Part shown: in pieces, positions 1 to 7,715 of the stretch | Layout of the letters: every line of letters begins with the position of its first letter | How positions within the stretch are numbered: position 1 is the stretch's first letter | Source: Pseudoduganella violacea | GTDB taxonomy: Bacteria; Pseudomonadota; Gammaproteobacteria; Burkholderiales; Burkholderiaceae_D | Assembly: GCF_014191875.1 (NCBI RefSeq) | Contig: NZ_JACHXD010000022.1 | Coordinates: 1-64,000, forward strand | DNA length: 64,000 bases | Direction of reading: 5' to 3' | Translations under genes and position numbers: made by a program | The notes under the pieces: model-generated | The model's database searches: none | Told to the model about the DNA's origin: nothing | Seen by the model: only the letters and a program-made list of their open reading frames with translations

Positions 1-619
1 GATCACCGTAGTCGACTACTTCAATTCGTCAGCCAGCCGCATCGAGAAAGTCGCCTTTGCCGACGGCACGGTCTGGGATATCGCAGCCATACTCGGCCGG
101 CAGAATGGCACCGAAGGCGCGGACAGTTTGGCTGGCCTGAACGGCTATGCCAACCGCATCAACGGCCTGGGTGGCAACGACTCGATCTCCGGTGCTGATA
201 AAGATGACAGGCTCGACGGCGGCGACGGTGCTGACAACATCAGCGGCAATGCGGGCAACGACATACTAATTGGTGGCTACGGCAATGATGTACTGACTGG
301 TGGCACTGGCAATGATATTTTCAGGTTTGCTGGCACCGATCAGGGCGTGGACAGTATTACGGACTTCACTTCAGGTACGGATATTATCCAGGTTCTTGGA
401 AATAATTTTGGTCTGGAGGCCGGGGTTGCCGTAGTGCTAGTCAGTGCCACAACAACGCCTGCATCATCAGGCACTGCAGCTCAATTCCTCTACAACACGA
501 CGTCCGGCGCCTTGTATTTTGACCAGGATGGCGTTGGAAGTAACGCCGCCGTTCAGATCGCGACGCTGACCGGGCAGAAAGCACTCGCCGTATCAGATAT
601 CGTGGTGGTCGCAGCATAA
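1..619 (+). CDS. RTX / hemolysin-type calcium-binding protein, C-terminal part (5' end outside window)
   Basis: The reading frame is open from the left edge (first full codon at base 2), so the gene begins outside the window. The visible ~205 residues hold a run of RTX nonapeptides (GGNDSISG, GGDGADNISG, GNAGNDILIGG, GGTGNDIF) that bind calcium. After these comes a C-terminal segment of about 95 residues, hydrophobic and Ser/Thr/Ala rich, of the type used as an uncleaved type I secretion signal. Proteins of this family are exported by an ABC/MFP/TolC channel and fold on meeting extracellular calcium. The activity (protease, lipase, adhesin or other) cannot be told because the N-terminal domain is missing. 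It is convergent with sctC. Confidence 0.85.
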   Translation, partial: ITVVDYFNSSASRIEKVAFADGTVWDIAAILGRQNGTEGADSLAGLNGYANRINGLGGNDSISGADKDDRLDGGDGADNISGNAGNDILIGGYGNDVLTGGTGNDIFRFAGTDQGVDSITDFTSGTDIIQVLGNNFGLEAGVAVVLVSATTTPASSGTAAQFLYNTTSGALYFDQDGVGSNAAVQIATLTGQKALAVSDIVVVAA

Positions 620-630
620 GCTGTCAGCGA

Positions 631-659
631 GGCCGGGCGTCAAGCTTTGATGCCTGGCC
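631..659. terminator. Stem-loop between convergent RTX gene and sctC
   Basis: Thirteen-base arms starting GGCCGGGCGT and ending GCCTGGCC pair around a GCT loop with two G-U wobbles. There is no clean T-run on either side, so it is a weak bidirectional terminator candidate. Confidence 0.45.
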
Positions 660-686
660 GACCTTGTGACTCCCTTAGAACGATCA

Positions 687-2720
687 TCACTGTTGTCCAA
701 CCTGACGAGAAGACACCGCCGCCGGTATCAAAGCCCACGGAGAGCGCTCCATGGTTGTCGCTGGGACAGGAAGAATGGGCTTTGAGCTGGAAGCGTCCAC
801 CTCTCTGGCTGGCGTGGACGCTCTTTGAGCGGCGGCAGGTGCTGTCTGCGCCGCTGGCGTTGACTGCGCCGCTGCCGGCTGCGCTGCGACTGCTGGCTGC
901 GTCGCGCCTGCCGGTTTGGCAGGCGACGGCGCAAGCGCCGCCTGCTTCACCGCTTCCGCCGCCGGCTTGGCCTGGCGCGCCTTGCCCGCCGCCGGCTCGG
1001 TCTTGGAGCGGTCGGTGCCGCTCAGGCGCGGCGTGATCAGGAACAGGCGTTCGCGCGTACTGCGCGATGCGCTCTCGTTGCGGAATAGGCCGCCGACCAG
1101 CGGAATATCGCCCAGCAGCGGCGTCTTTTGCTTGTCGGTCGACATGCGTTCGGCGCGGTAGCCGCCGATCATCAGCGTCTGCTGCAAGTCGACGATGGCT
1201 TGCGTGCTGATGGTGGAACGGGTCACGCGCACATTGCTGCGGGCGTCTTTGCCGCCACCGCTGCCGCTGTTGCCCGCGCTGTCGAGCGAGCCGTCTTCGA
1301 TATCGACTTCCAGGTGCACCTTGGCGCCATCGGCTTCGCGGATGATGCGCGGGATCACGCGCAGCAGGGTGCCGGCGGTGATATCGGCCAGATCGGCCAC
1401 GCGTTCGCCCACCAGCGGCACGTACGCGGTCTGGCTCAGGTCAAGCACGGCGGCTACATTGTCCAGGGTGAGCACGGTCGGCGTGGCCAGCACGCGCGCC
1501 TCGCCCTTGGCTTCCAGCGCCTTCAGGCGCGCATAGAAGCGGTTGATATTGCTGATCAGGAGCGTGGAACCCGGCAGCGGCAGCTGCGTGCCGCGCGAAT
1601 CGGCCGTGGTGGCGTTGAAGGTGGCGTCCACGACGCCAGCGCGCACGCCCCATTCCACGCCCATCTCCGAGAGGTTGCTGCGGTCCATATCGATGATCAG
1701 GGCTTCGATCTCGATCTGCTGCGGCGGCACATCGAGTTCGGCGATGAGGGTGGCGTACATCTCACGCTGCTGCACATCGTCGTAGATCAGGATGGCGTTC
1801 ATGGCGGCGCTGGCTTCGATGCGCAGCTTGCCCGCTTCGGCCGGCGCCGCCTTGCGGCCTTCGCCTTCAGCGCGCGGTGGGAGGGGCGGCAATGCGCCCT
1901 TGCCGTTGGTGGGCGGCGAGAAGATCGGCACGAAGGGGCTGCCCTGCGGCAGCTCCTGGGCACTGCCCTGGCCCACCTTGCCTTGCCGCGAACGCTTGCT
2001 GGCGCCGATGTCGAATTGGCTGGTTTCGGCCAGCTTCTCGCCCGTGTTGGGTCCCAGCAGCAGGCCGCTGAGGATGGTCTTCACGCCGGGGATGGTTTCG
2101 CTCTGGCCGCGCGCGTTGATGACGCGGTCCATGGCGCTGGCGTACTTCAGGCGGAACACCATCACGCGCCGGCCGCGCGCCTTGGCCTCGCGCGCGTCGG
2201 GCAGCAGAATTTCGCGCGCCAGCTTGACGTAGCGGCGCGGGCCGCTGACGATCACGGTGCCGACGTCGGGCAGCTCGCCCCAGCCGAAGCGGTCGTCGAA
2301 CAGACCGACACCGATCAGGGCCGCCTTGGCATCCTGCACCGCGTCTTCGCCCAGCTCCAGGCGCATCGAGGTATGGTCCTTGGCCGGCACGATGTACAGG
2401 GTGTCGTTGTACACGAACCAGCTGCACTGGCAGGCTGGCGCCAGGCGGTTCAAAAATTCGCTGCCGCTGGCGGCGGCCAGCCGTCCGCTCATGAGGCGCT
2501 GTCCGGGAACGTCCAGCACCAGGCGGACGCCGTACACGCGGCTGAATTCCTCCAGTACGGCGCGCAGCGTCATGCCGCCGGCATTGATGGCCAGGCCCGT
2601 TCCTTTCCAGGATGCCGGAACAGCGGCTTGTACGCCGGCCGATATCAGCAGCATCAGCATGGCCAGCGCAAGGACTGCCAGCAGTTTGCCGGTGCGCGGC
2701 AAGGCCGCGGCGCGCATCAT
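687..2720 (-). CDS. sctC: T3SS outer-membrane secretin SctC (HrcC/YscC family)
   Basis: Secretin of 677 aa forming the outer-membrane ring of the type III injectisome. The N-terminus has a signal peptide with a Leu/Ala-rich core ending near VQA. Ring-building N domains follow (residues ~40-180). The secretin core contains the family signature VPLVGERVADL and ends with VPLVGGLFRNE-like text near residue 545. An Ala/Pro/Gln-rich low-complexity tail of about 100 residues follows the core and replaces the usual short pilotin-binding tail. The start is the ATG at 2720: the TGA of the upstream chaperone-like gene overlaps it in an ATGA, so the much longer open frame upstream is not used. It is the last gene of the sctI-J-K-L operon. 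No pilotin lipoprotein gene is seen next to it. Confidence 0.93.
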   Translation of the reverse strand: MMRAAALPRTGKLLAVLALAMLMLLISAGVQAAVPASWKGTGLAINAGGMTLRAVLEEFSRVYGVRLVLDVPGQRLMSGRLAAASGSEFLNRLAPACQCSWFVYNDTLYIVPAKDHTSMRLELGEDAVQDAKAALIGVGLFDDRFGWGELPDVGTVIVSGPRRYVKLAREILLPDAREAKARGRRVMVFRLKYASAMDRVINARGQSETIPGVKTILSGLLLGPNTGEKLAETSQFDIGASKRSRQGKVGQGSAQELPQGSPFVPIFSPPTNGKGALPPLPPRAEGEGRKAAPAEAGKLRIEASAAMNAILIYDDVQQREMYATLIAELDVPPQQIEIEALIIDMDRSNLSEMGVEWGVRAGVVDATFNATTADSRGTQLPLPGSTLLISNINRFYARLKALEAKGEARVLATPTVLTLDNVAAVLDLSQTAYVPLVGERVADLADITAGTLLRVIPRIIREADGAKVHLEVDIEDGSLDSAGNSGSGGGKDARSNVRVTRSTISTQAIVDLQQTLMIGGYRAERMSTDKQKTPLLGDIPLVGGLFRNESASRSTRERLFLITPRLSGTDRSKTEPAAGKARQAKPAAEAVKQAALAPSPAKPAGATQPAVAAQPAAAQSTPAAQTAPAAAQRASTPAREVDASSSKPILPVPATTMERSPWALIPAAVSSRQVGQQ

Positions 2721-3127
2721 CGCGCCCCCGCAGCAAAGAGGGCGCGAATCCGCTGTTCGCTGGCATCGGCGACGCCGTCTTGACGCGGACGGCTCGGCGC
2801 CAGCGCGGCGCGCCACATGGCCAGCTGGTTGAGCAGCTGCTCCAAGGCGCCGGCCGCGTCTTCCCAGCTGGCGACGTCGGGCAGCCACTGGCACAGGACC
2901 AGGGTGCTGCCGTCCTCGCGCAGAGCCAGGCCGGCGTCGAACTGGCGCGCGCTCTGGAAGCCGGTGCGGGCAGCGTCTTCCAGTTGCGCATCGGTGGCGC
3001 CGCTCAACAGGATGGCGCCCAGCTCGGCGCCATCCTCGGCCACCGCCAAATAGGCTGATTCGCCGTCGAGCGTCAGGGGCGCATCGGCCGGCAAATCCGC
3101 CAGCCATTGTGCGTTATGGGCGCTCAT
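2717..3127 (-). CDS. Small T3SS protein in the HrpG position, chaperone-like
   Basis: A 136-aa acidic, cytoplasmic protein with no signal or membrane segment. It has alternating short beta-strands (YLAVAEDGAELGAILLSG, LALREDGSTLVLCQWLP) followed by a C-terminal helix, the pattern of a small T3SS chaperone. In the Pseudomonas syringae hrp cluster the gene between hrpF and hrcC is hrpG, and this one lies in exactly that slot. HrpG acts as a chaperone-like co-regulator there; the same role here is inferred from position. It overlaps sctC by 4 bp and starts 3 bp after the stop of the 77-aa gene, so the three are translationally coupled. Confidence 0.6.
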   Translation of the reverse strand: MSAHNAQWLADLPADAPLTLDGESAYLAVAEDGAELGAILLSGATDAQLEDAARTGFQSARQFDAGLALREDGSTLVLCQWLPDVASWEDAAGALEQLLNQLAMWRAALAPSRPRQDGVADASEQRIRALFAAGAR

Positions 3128-3130
3128 GGC

Positions 3131-3364
3131 TTACTTCGTTTCGTTGAGCACGGTTTTCAACGGCTTTTGCAAAAGGCCGAATTGCGCCGTCATGGCGCTG
3201 TGGATCATGGCCTGCTGCTGCAGCAAACGAATGAACTCATTCGGATCCGGCATCTCGCCATTGGTCTGGCGGCGGTAAAAATCGTGCATCTGGCCGCCGG
3301 TAGCATCGAACTTGCGATCAAGACGGTGGATGGACTGTACGACAGTGTTTTGATTGCTGGACAT
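3131..3364 (-). CDS. Small helical T3SS protein in the HrpF position
   Basis: A 77-aa protein, hydrophilic and predicted mainly helical, with no signal peptide. The C-terminal half (DPNEFIRLLQQQ through KPLKTVLNE) resembles a short amphipathic helix pair like those in needle subunits and their co-chaperones. Between hrpE (sctL) and hrpG in P. syringae lies hrpF, a protein of similar size, and this gene takes that place. It could instead be a needle-type subunit (SctF), because its length fits that family too. A good ribosome site (GAGAATCGCC before ATG) supports the start. Confidence 0.55.
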   Translation of the reverse strand: MSSNQNTVVQSIHRLDRKFDATGGQMHDFYRRQTNGEMPDPNEFIRLLQQQAMIHSAMTAQFGLLQKPLKTVLNETK

Positions 3365-3479
3365 GGCGATTCTCCTGAGAGGCGAATTTGATCCCAGACC
3401 GGCGCGCGCGGCGCCGTGGTCTGGGCTGTGATGGTGAGTGGCGCGGCACCGGCTGCCGGTTCGCCGGCGGCGGGAAAAT

Positions 3480-4136
3480 TCAGCTGGCAGCCGTTGCGAT
3501 GTCTGCCATGGCGTCTGGCGTGGCGTCAGACATCATGTCTGGCTCGGCGGCTGGCGGCGGCAACACCGCCAGCGCCTGGCGCAAGGACGCCGCTGCCGCG
3601 TTGAAGTCGGCGCGCCATTCGCCGCTATCGGCTTCCAGCCGGCAGCAGCCTGGCGCCAGCTCAGGATCGGCCTTGCAAGGCCATGGCGTGCCGTCCGGCG
3701 CGGGCATATCCCCGGGATGCAGGCGCAGTACGGCATTCACCAGTTTGGGCGGGGCTTCGCGCAGCAGACGGCGGCAGGCGGCGGCGATTTTTTCCTGCGG
3801 CGCCGTTTCCAGCATCAGCCTGTCGTATAGTTCGGCAGCGAGGCGGAGAACGATGTCCTGCGCCTGTTCCAGCAGATCGGCCATGGCGGCCTCCATTCCT
3901 TGCTGCAGCTGGACGCCTTGCTCCAGCACGCGCGTTTCCGCAGCTTGCACCGCATGCCTCGCCTGTACCTGCGCCTCGGCCAGCAGTTGTGCTGCCTCGG
4001 CGCGGCCTTGTTCGACGATGCGCTCGGCCAGCAACTGCGCATCGGCAGTCATTTCGCGCGTCGAGGCATGCAGCACGCCGTGGCTGGGCAACAGACGCGG
4101 GTCGGTGCTCATGCGCGCCGCACAGAAGGCTTTCAT
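3480..4136 (-). CDS. sctL: T3SS ATPase stator SctL (HrpE/YscL family)
   Basis: This 218-aa protein is the peripheral stalk that links the ATPase SctN to the cytoplasmic SctQ sorting platform and holds the ATPase in check. Residues ~30-110 are a long Ala/Glu/Gln-rich helix with coiled-coil character (EQGRAEAAQLLAEAQVQ), typical of FliH/YscL stators. A globular C-terminal part with LRLHPGD, the usual beta-hairpin of the family, follows. It begins directly after the sctK stop codon. An internal Met nine residues in (MSTDPRLL) is a possible alternative start. The tail is rich in Pro, Ala and Met. Confidence 0.82.
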   Translation of the reverse strand: MKAFCAARMSTDPRLLPSHGVLHASTREMTADAQLLAERIVEQGRAEAAQLLAEAQVQARHAVQAAETRVLEQGVQLQQGMEAAMADLLEQAQDIVLRLAAELYDRLMLETAPQEKIAAACRRLLREAPPKLVNAVLRLHPGDMPAPDGTPWPCKADPELAPGCCRLEADSGEWRADFNAAAASLRQALAVLPPPAAEPDMMSDATPDAMADIATAAS

Positions 4137-4760
4137 TTATCGATCTCCTTGAAATGACAGCTGGCGCGCGCCCTGCAAACATAGGTTCCAGCAGCGCAAA
4201 CGCCGGCGTGCTGCGGCAGCGCCGGCTGGAGCCACGTCCGCCGGCGCGGCATCGGCGTGCGGCGCCATACCGGCTGGAAGCAGCAGGCGCAAACGGCCCC
4301 ACATGCCGGGAAAGCCCTGTTCCAGCAGCAGCGCCAGTTCGTTCAGGGCGTCGGTTTCGCACGCGCCCGTCAGCGGACGCTGGGCCGTCAGCGGTTGAAT
4401 GGCAGCCGTTGCCAGGCACCAGCGACGGACGGCGAGCGGCAGCGCAACCAGCGCTTCATGTTTGCCTTCACGCGCCGCCAACAAGCCGCCATACAGCAGC
4501 GCGGCACGGCGCAGCAAGGTGCTGTCGCCTACCGCCAGCTGCTGCCAGGCGCCGTCGAATGCGGCAGGAAGCGCTGCGCGCACGCCGGCTGTCTCGCACC
4601 ACGGGCGATAGGCGAGGCGCACCGCCAGCGCAGCGCTGTCTGCTTCAGCCGGGGCGGGCGTATCGATTCCGGCCAGTAGCCATGGCGTGAACCACCAATC
4701 GAGGAAGCTCTCGCTTAAGGCGGTCGAGCCGCTGTCCGGCGTCACGGCAACAGCGTACAT
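4137..4760 (-). CDS. sctK: T3SS sorting-platform protein SctK (HrpD/YscK-like)
   Basis: A 207-aa soluble protein rich in Ala, Leu and Trp. It shows the family pattern of a Trp-rich start (FLDWWFTPWLLAG) and an internal LLYGGLLAAR stretch, with a Cys/Arg-rich end. SctK proteins connect the SctQ pods to the inner-membrane ring and diverge strongly, so position carries much of the argument: it lies between sctJ and sctL exactly as hrpD lies between hrcJ and hrpE. It follows the sctJ stop by two bases and abuts sctL without a gap. Confidence 0.7.
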   Translation of the reverse strand: MYAVAVTPDSGSTALSESFLDWWFTPWLLAGIDTPAPAEADSAALAVRLAYRPWCETAGVRAALPAAFDGAWQQLAVGDSTLLRRAALLYGGLLAAREGKHEALVALPLAVRRWCLATAAIQPLTAQRPLTGACETDALNELALLLEQGFPGMWGRLRLLLPAGMAPHADAAPADVAPAGAAAARRRLRCWNLCLQGARQLSFQGDR

Positions 4761-4762
4761 GG

Positions 4763-5548
4763 CTATTCTTGCGCCGCTGCCGGCGCGCGCCGTTTGCTGA
4801 ACTTGGCAAGCATCGGATGATTGCGCAGCAGTCCATAGCCCGCCGCCGCCAGCCCCGCCACCACCAGCAATGCCATGACCGTCAGCGCATAGCGCAGGCC
4901 GGAGGCCGATTCCGCCGCCACATGAAAAGGTCCGACCATGGTCCAGGCAGGCGGCGGCGGCGCGGCTTCCGCCGGCGTCATCACCACCGACACCTTGTTG
5001 CGGCCATCCTCGCCGCTCAGGCCCGGAATGCTGGACGACACCAGGCGCCGCACGCGCGGCGTGACGGCATCCTCGTCCAACGGCGCCCGGTAGCGAATGA
5101 AGACCGCCGCCGACGAGGGCTGGATCGCCTCGCCCGGCGCGATACGTTCAGGCAGCACGACGTGGACGCGGGCCGACAGCACCCGGTCGAACAATTGCAA
5201 AGTCGCTTCCAGCTCCTCCGACAGGCCATGAATGTAGCGCACGCGCTCCTCCATCGGCGAGGAAATCATGCCCTGCTTCTTGAACACCTCGCCCAGATTG
5301 GATCGGTTGCGGCGCGGCAGGCCGGCCGCCTGCATGGCGCTAGTGGCGCGCGACAGATCGTCTTCCTTGACCGTCAGACTGACGCCGGTCTTCTCCTGGC
5401 GCTTCTCAACCTGAATGCCCTGCGCGGTCAACGCCTGCACCATCTCATTGGCGTCGACGTCCTGCAGCGATGCCTGCAGCACCACCACCTTGCCGCACCC
5501 CGAAAGCAGGGCGGCAAGGGCAAGCAGAAGACAAAGTCGTTTGCCCAT
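4763..5548 (-). CDS. sctJ: T3SS inner-membrane ring lipoprotein SctJ (HrcJ/YscJ)
   Basis: A 261-aa lipoprotein. The lipobox LLSGC puts the acylated cysteine at residue 18. The YscJ ring domain follows, with LQDVDANEMVQAL and the linker motif GEVFKKQGMISSPMEE, then ARVHVVLPE and SAAVFIRYR and the PGLSGEDG turn. A single transmembrane helix near residues 215-240 and a short basic cytoplasmic tail end the protein. SctJ with SctD makes the periplasmic double ring under the secretin. It sits 5 bp downstream of sctI in the operon driven by the hrp box at 6036-6064. Confidence 0.95.
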   Translation of the reverse strand: MGKRLCLLLALAALLSGCGKVVVLQASLQDVDANEMVQALTAQGIQVEKRQEKTGVSLTVKEDDLSRATSAMQAAGLPRRNRSNLGEVFKKQGMISSPMEERVRYIHGLSEELEATLQLFDRVLSARVHVVLPERIAPGEAIQPSSAAVFIRYRAPLDEDAVTPRVRRLVSSSIPGLSGEDGRNKVSVVMTPAEAAPPPPAWTMVGPFHVAAESASGLRYALTVMALLVVAGLAAAGYGLLRNHPMLAKFSKRRAPAAAQE

Positions 5549-5553
5549 GGCGC

Positions 5554-5970
5554 TTACTGAAGCTTGGTCAGGGAGTCGACCGAGCTGCTGGCTTTCGACA
5601 CCACCTTGGAGATGGTCTGCACCCGCAGCTGGTAGTCGTTAAGGGCCATCATCGCCTTCATCATCTGCATGGAGTCGGCGCTGGCCGTGGCCCGTTCAAG
5701 CAGCCTGGATACGTATTGCTGGTGGCGGTTCACATCGCCGGCCAGGCCGGCGGCGCGGTCGGCCATGACGGTTGCCAGGCTGTCGCGGCCCGTCTCCGGC
5801 ACCGCCAGCTTTTGCTGCCCGTCGATACGCGCCTGCTGGTGGAACTGCAGTTGTAGCCTGAAGGCCGCAGCGCCGTCGCTCCCAGCGCCGGCTTCAGGAA
5901 CGGATGGACCGGGCTTGCCGGCCAGACCGGATGCGGCGCTCTGCACCGCCATACTGATTTGAGTACCCAC
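5554..5970 (-). CDS. sctI: T3SS inner rod protein SctI (HrpB/YscI-like)
   Basis: A protein of about 138 aa. The C-terminal ~35 residues (MMALNDYQLRVQTISKVVSKA) carry the helix typical of YscI/PrgJ inner-rod subunits, which lies at the base of the needle. The N-terminus is flexible and Gly/Ala/Ser rich. I chose the GTG at 5970 because a GGAGG lies four bases upstream; an ATG six codons further in (5952) is the alternative. It is the first gene after the hrp box at 6036-6064, matching hrpB before hrcJ in P. syringae. Confidence 0.82.
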   Translation of the reverse strand: MGTQISMAVQSAASGLAGKPGPSVPEAGAGSDGAAAFRLQLQFHQQARIDGQQKLAVPETGRDSLATVMADRAAGLAGDVNRHQQYVSRLLERATASADSMQMMKAMMALNDYQLRVQTISKVVSKASSSVDSLTKLQ

Positions 5971-6035
5971 ACTGCCTCCATGAAGTAATTCGATCGCGGC
6001 GCGCCTTTGCTGGCGGGCGCTCCGTGCCCAGGCAA

Positions 6036-6064
6036 TAGGTGGCATGGCCGGCGCTTGCGGTTCC
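6036..6064 (-). promoter_or_regulatory. hrp box (HrpL-type ECF promoter) before sctI
   Basis: On the minus strand: GGAACC, 16 bases, CCACCTA. This matches exactly the P. syringae HrpL consensus GGAACC-N16-CCACNNA. It lies 66 bp upstream of the sctI start and downstream of the Cys-rich gene, so sctI-J-K-L-hrpF-hrpG-sctC form their own unit. Confidence 0.88.
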
Positions 6065-6081
6065 ACTGCCGCAGGCGACGC

Positions 6082-6555
6082 TTATAGCTGTTCCGCCCCG
6101 TCGAGGCAGAACACGCCGCCGCAACCGTGGCTGTTGGTCGGATCGCAGCCCGCGCCGCCGCAGCGCCGCTCGCAGGCCAGGCGCGAGCCGGGACGAACCG
6201 CCGGCATACGCGGAGCCGGCTTTGGCTGCGGGCGGCGCAACAGGGGCTGGGCCTGGCCGTTCACCATGGCCAGATGATGCAGACGGTCGTCGCCATCGGC
6301 TGGCCCGCTATCGGTTTCGTCCTGCAACAGCGATGCAAGGAAGCCCATCGATGGCGTCTCGTCGTAAAGATTGTCTTTGCCGAAATCATCCATATCGGCT
6401 TCGTACAAAAGACCCGCGCCGGTCCTCGGACCAGGCATCAGGCGCCCACGCACTTGCCTGGCGAGTTTGCCGCGCGGGTTCTGGCAGTGTTCCACCTCCA
6501 CCGGCAAGGGCTCGTGACGCTTTGGCGCCTCCTTCGTTTTGGCCTTAGTCTGCAT
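6082..6555 (-). CDS. Unknown protein with Cys-rich C-terminus between sctU and sctI
   Basis: A 157-aa soluble protein. The first ~40 residues are basic (KAKTKEAPKRHEPLPVEVEH) and the middle is acidic (DMDDFGKDNLYDETPS). The last 30 residues hold five cysteines in the spacing CX3CX3CX6CX4C, starting CERRCGGAGC, which could bind metal or form disulfides. I do not recognise the family. The start overlaps the sctU stop by 11 bp, so it is the distal gene of the sctW-sctU operon. It could be a secreted substrate, a chaperone or a regulator. Confidence 0.6.
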   Translation of the reverse strand: MQTKAKTKEAPKRHEPLPVEVEHCQNPRGKLARQVRGRLMPGPRTGAGLLYEADMDDFGKDNLYDETPSMGFLASLLQDETDSGPADGDDRLHHLAMVNGQAQPLLRRPQPKPAPRMPAVRPGSRLACERRCGGAGCDPTNSHGCGGVFCLDGAEQL

Positions 6556-7696
6556 TGCGTTCTCCTTGCGCCGCGGCTTCCGCCGCGCTCAACGCCAGCA
6601 TGCCCTGCGGCGCCTCGCCATAACTTTCCAGCTCCACGTCGCTGCCCCCCCGCCCCGACTGCATCAGCTCCATCACCACCGCATAGACCTGGGCCACGGC
6701 CTCGTAGCTGGCGCGCGGCACTTCCATATCGGGCTTGCAGCTGGCGTACAGCGTGCGGGCCAGCCATACGTGGCGAATAACCGGAATGCCATGCAAGCGC
6801 GCGCGCGCCATCATGGCTTGCGCCGTCGCATCCCGGCCCTTGGCGATCACCTGCGGCACCATGCCGGCGGCCGGGTCATAGAACATGGCCACGGCGAAGT
6901 GGCTTGGATTGACCACCACCGCATTGGCATCCTCGGTGCGCGCCACCGGTCCTTCGTTGGCCCACTGGCGCGCCAGCTGCTTGCGCTGCCCCTTGACCAT
7001 CGGATCGCCTTCCGATTCCTTGTATTCGCGCTTGATTTCCTCCATGTCCATCATCAGCTCATTCTTGTGGAAGTGCTTCTGCATGGCGAAATCGACCGCG
7101 CCCAGGCAGAGGCAAATAATGACGACGCTGTGAAAGATGGACTTCAGCAGCGTGATAAAGGCGAAATACACGTCCCGCGGCTCGCCGGTGGACAGCTGTG
7201 CGATCACCGGCAAGGCGCTGCGCGTCAGGCTGTACACCATCCAGCCGATCAGTCCCGCTTTGGCCACCGAAATCAGCAGCTCGATCAGCTTCTTTTTCGA
7301 CAGCAGCTGCTTGAAGCCGTTGACGGGATTGAGCTTGTCGAATTTCGGCGTGACCGATTCGGCGGCAATCAGGACGCCGAACTGGCCCCAGTGCGCCGCC
7401 ACGCCGACCACGATGCAGATCAGGAAGCAAACGCAGAAGACGACCAGCAAGAGCAGGCCCGCCGCCTGCAGCACGTCCCACATCGCGCCCTGGAAGGGAC
7501 GGCCGATACTGGCAATACCCAGCACAAACAGGCCATCAAGGGAGTCGCGCCACAGGGGCTCCGTGGCAAAGGCCGTTTCCGCCACCGCCACCAGCGTCGC
7601 CAGGCGGGCCAGATCGCGGCTGACCGCAATCTGGCCCTTCTTTCGCGCATCCTCAATCTTCTTGTCTGTAGGTTCTTCGTTCTTTTCATCGCTCAC
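6545..7696 (-). CDS. sctU: T3SS export switch protein SctU (HrcU/YscU)
   Basis: A 383-aa export-apparatus protein with four transmembrane segments (about residues 30-210) and a cytoplasmic domain. The N-terminus begins SDEKNEEPTDKKIEDARKKGQ, the standard family start. The autocleavage site that switches substrate class is VVVNPSHFAVAM near residue 262, with Ser in place of the Thr of the canonical NPTH. The C-terminal extension of about 45 residues is Glu/Ala rich. It is followed by the 157-aa gene with an 11-bp overlap. Confidence 0.95.
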   Translation of the reverse strand: MSDEKNEEPTDKKIEDARKKGQIAVSRDLARLATLVAVAETAFATEPLWRDSLDGLFVLGIASIGRPFQGAMWDVLQAAGLLLLVVFCVCFLICIVVGVAAHWGQFGVLIAAESVTPKFDKLNPVNGFKQLLSKKKLIELLISVAKAGLIGWMVYSLTRSALPVIAQLSTGEPRDVYFAFITLLKSIFHSVVIICLCLGAVDFAMQKHFHKNELMMDMEEIKREYKESEGDPMVKGQRKQLARQWANEGPVARTEDANAVVVNPSHFAVAMFYDPAAGMVPQVIAKGRDATAQAMMARARLHGIPVIRHVWLARTLYASCKPDMEVPRASYEAVAQVYAVVMELMQSGRGGSDVELESYGEAPQGMLALSAAEAAAQGERNAD

Positions 7697-7715
7697 GCGG
7701 CTCTCCTTCGCGGCC

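Noticed and set aside
687..3107. 806-codon version of SctC
   Set aside because: The extra N-terminal ~130 codons overlap the chaperone-like gene in another frame and lack a signal peptide; ATG 2720 begins one.
4183..4188. GGTTCC near sctK as a possible further hrp box
   Set aside because: No CCACNNA at 15-17 bases distance on the minus strand.
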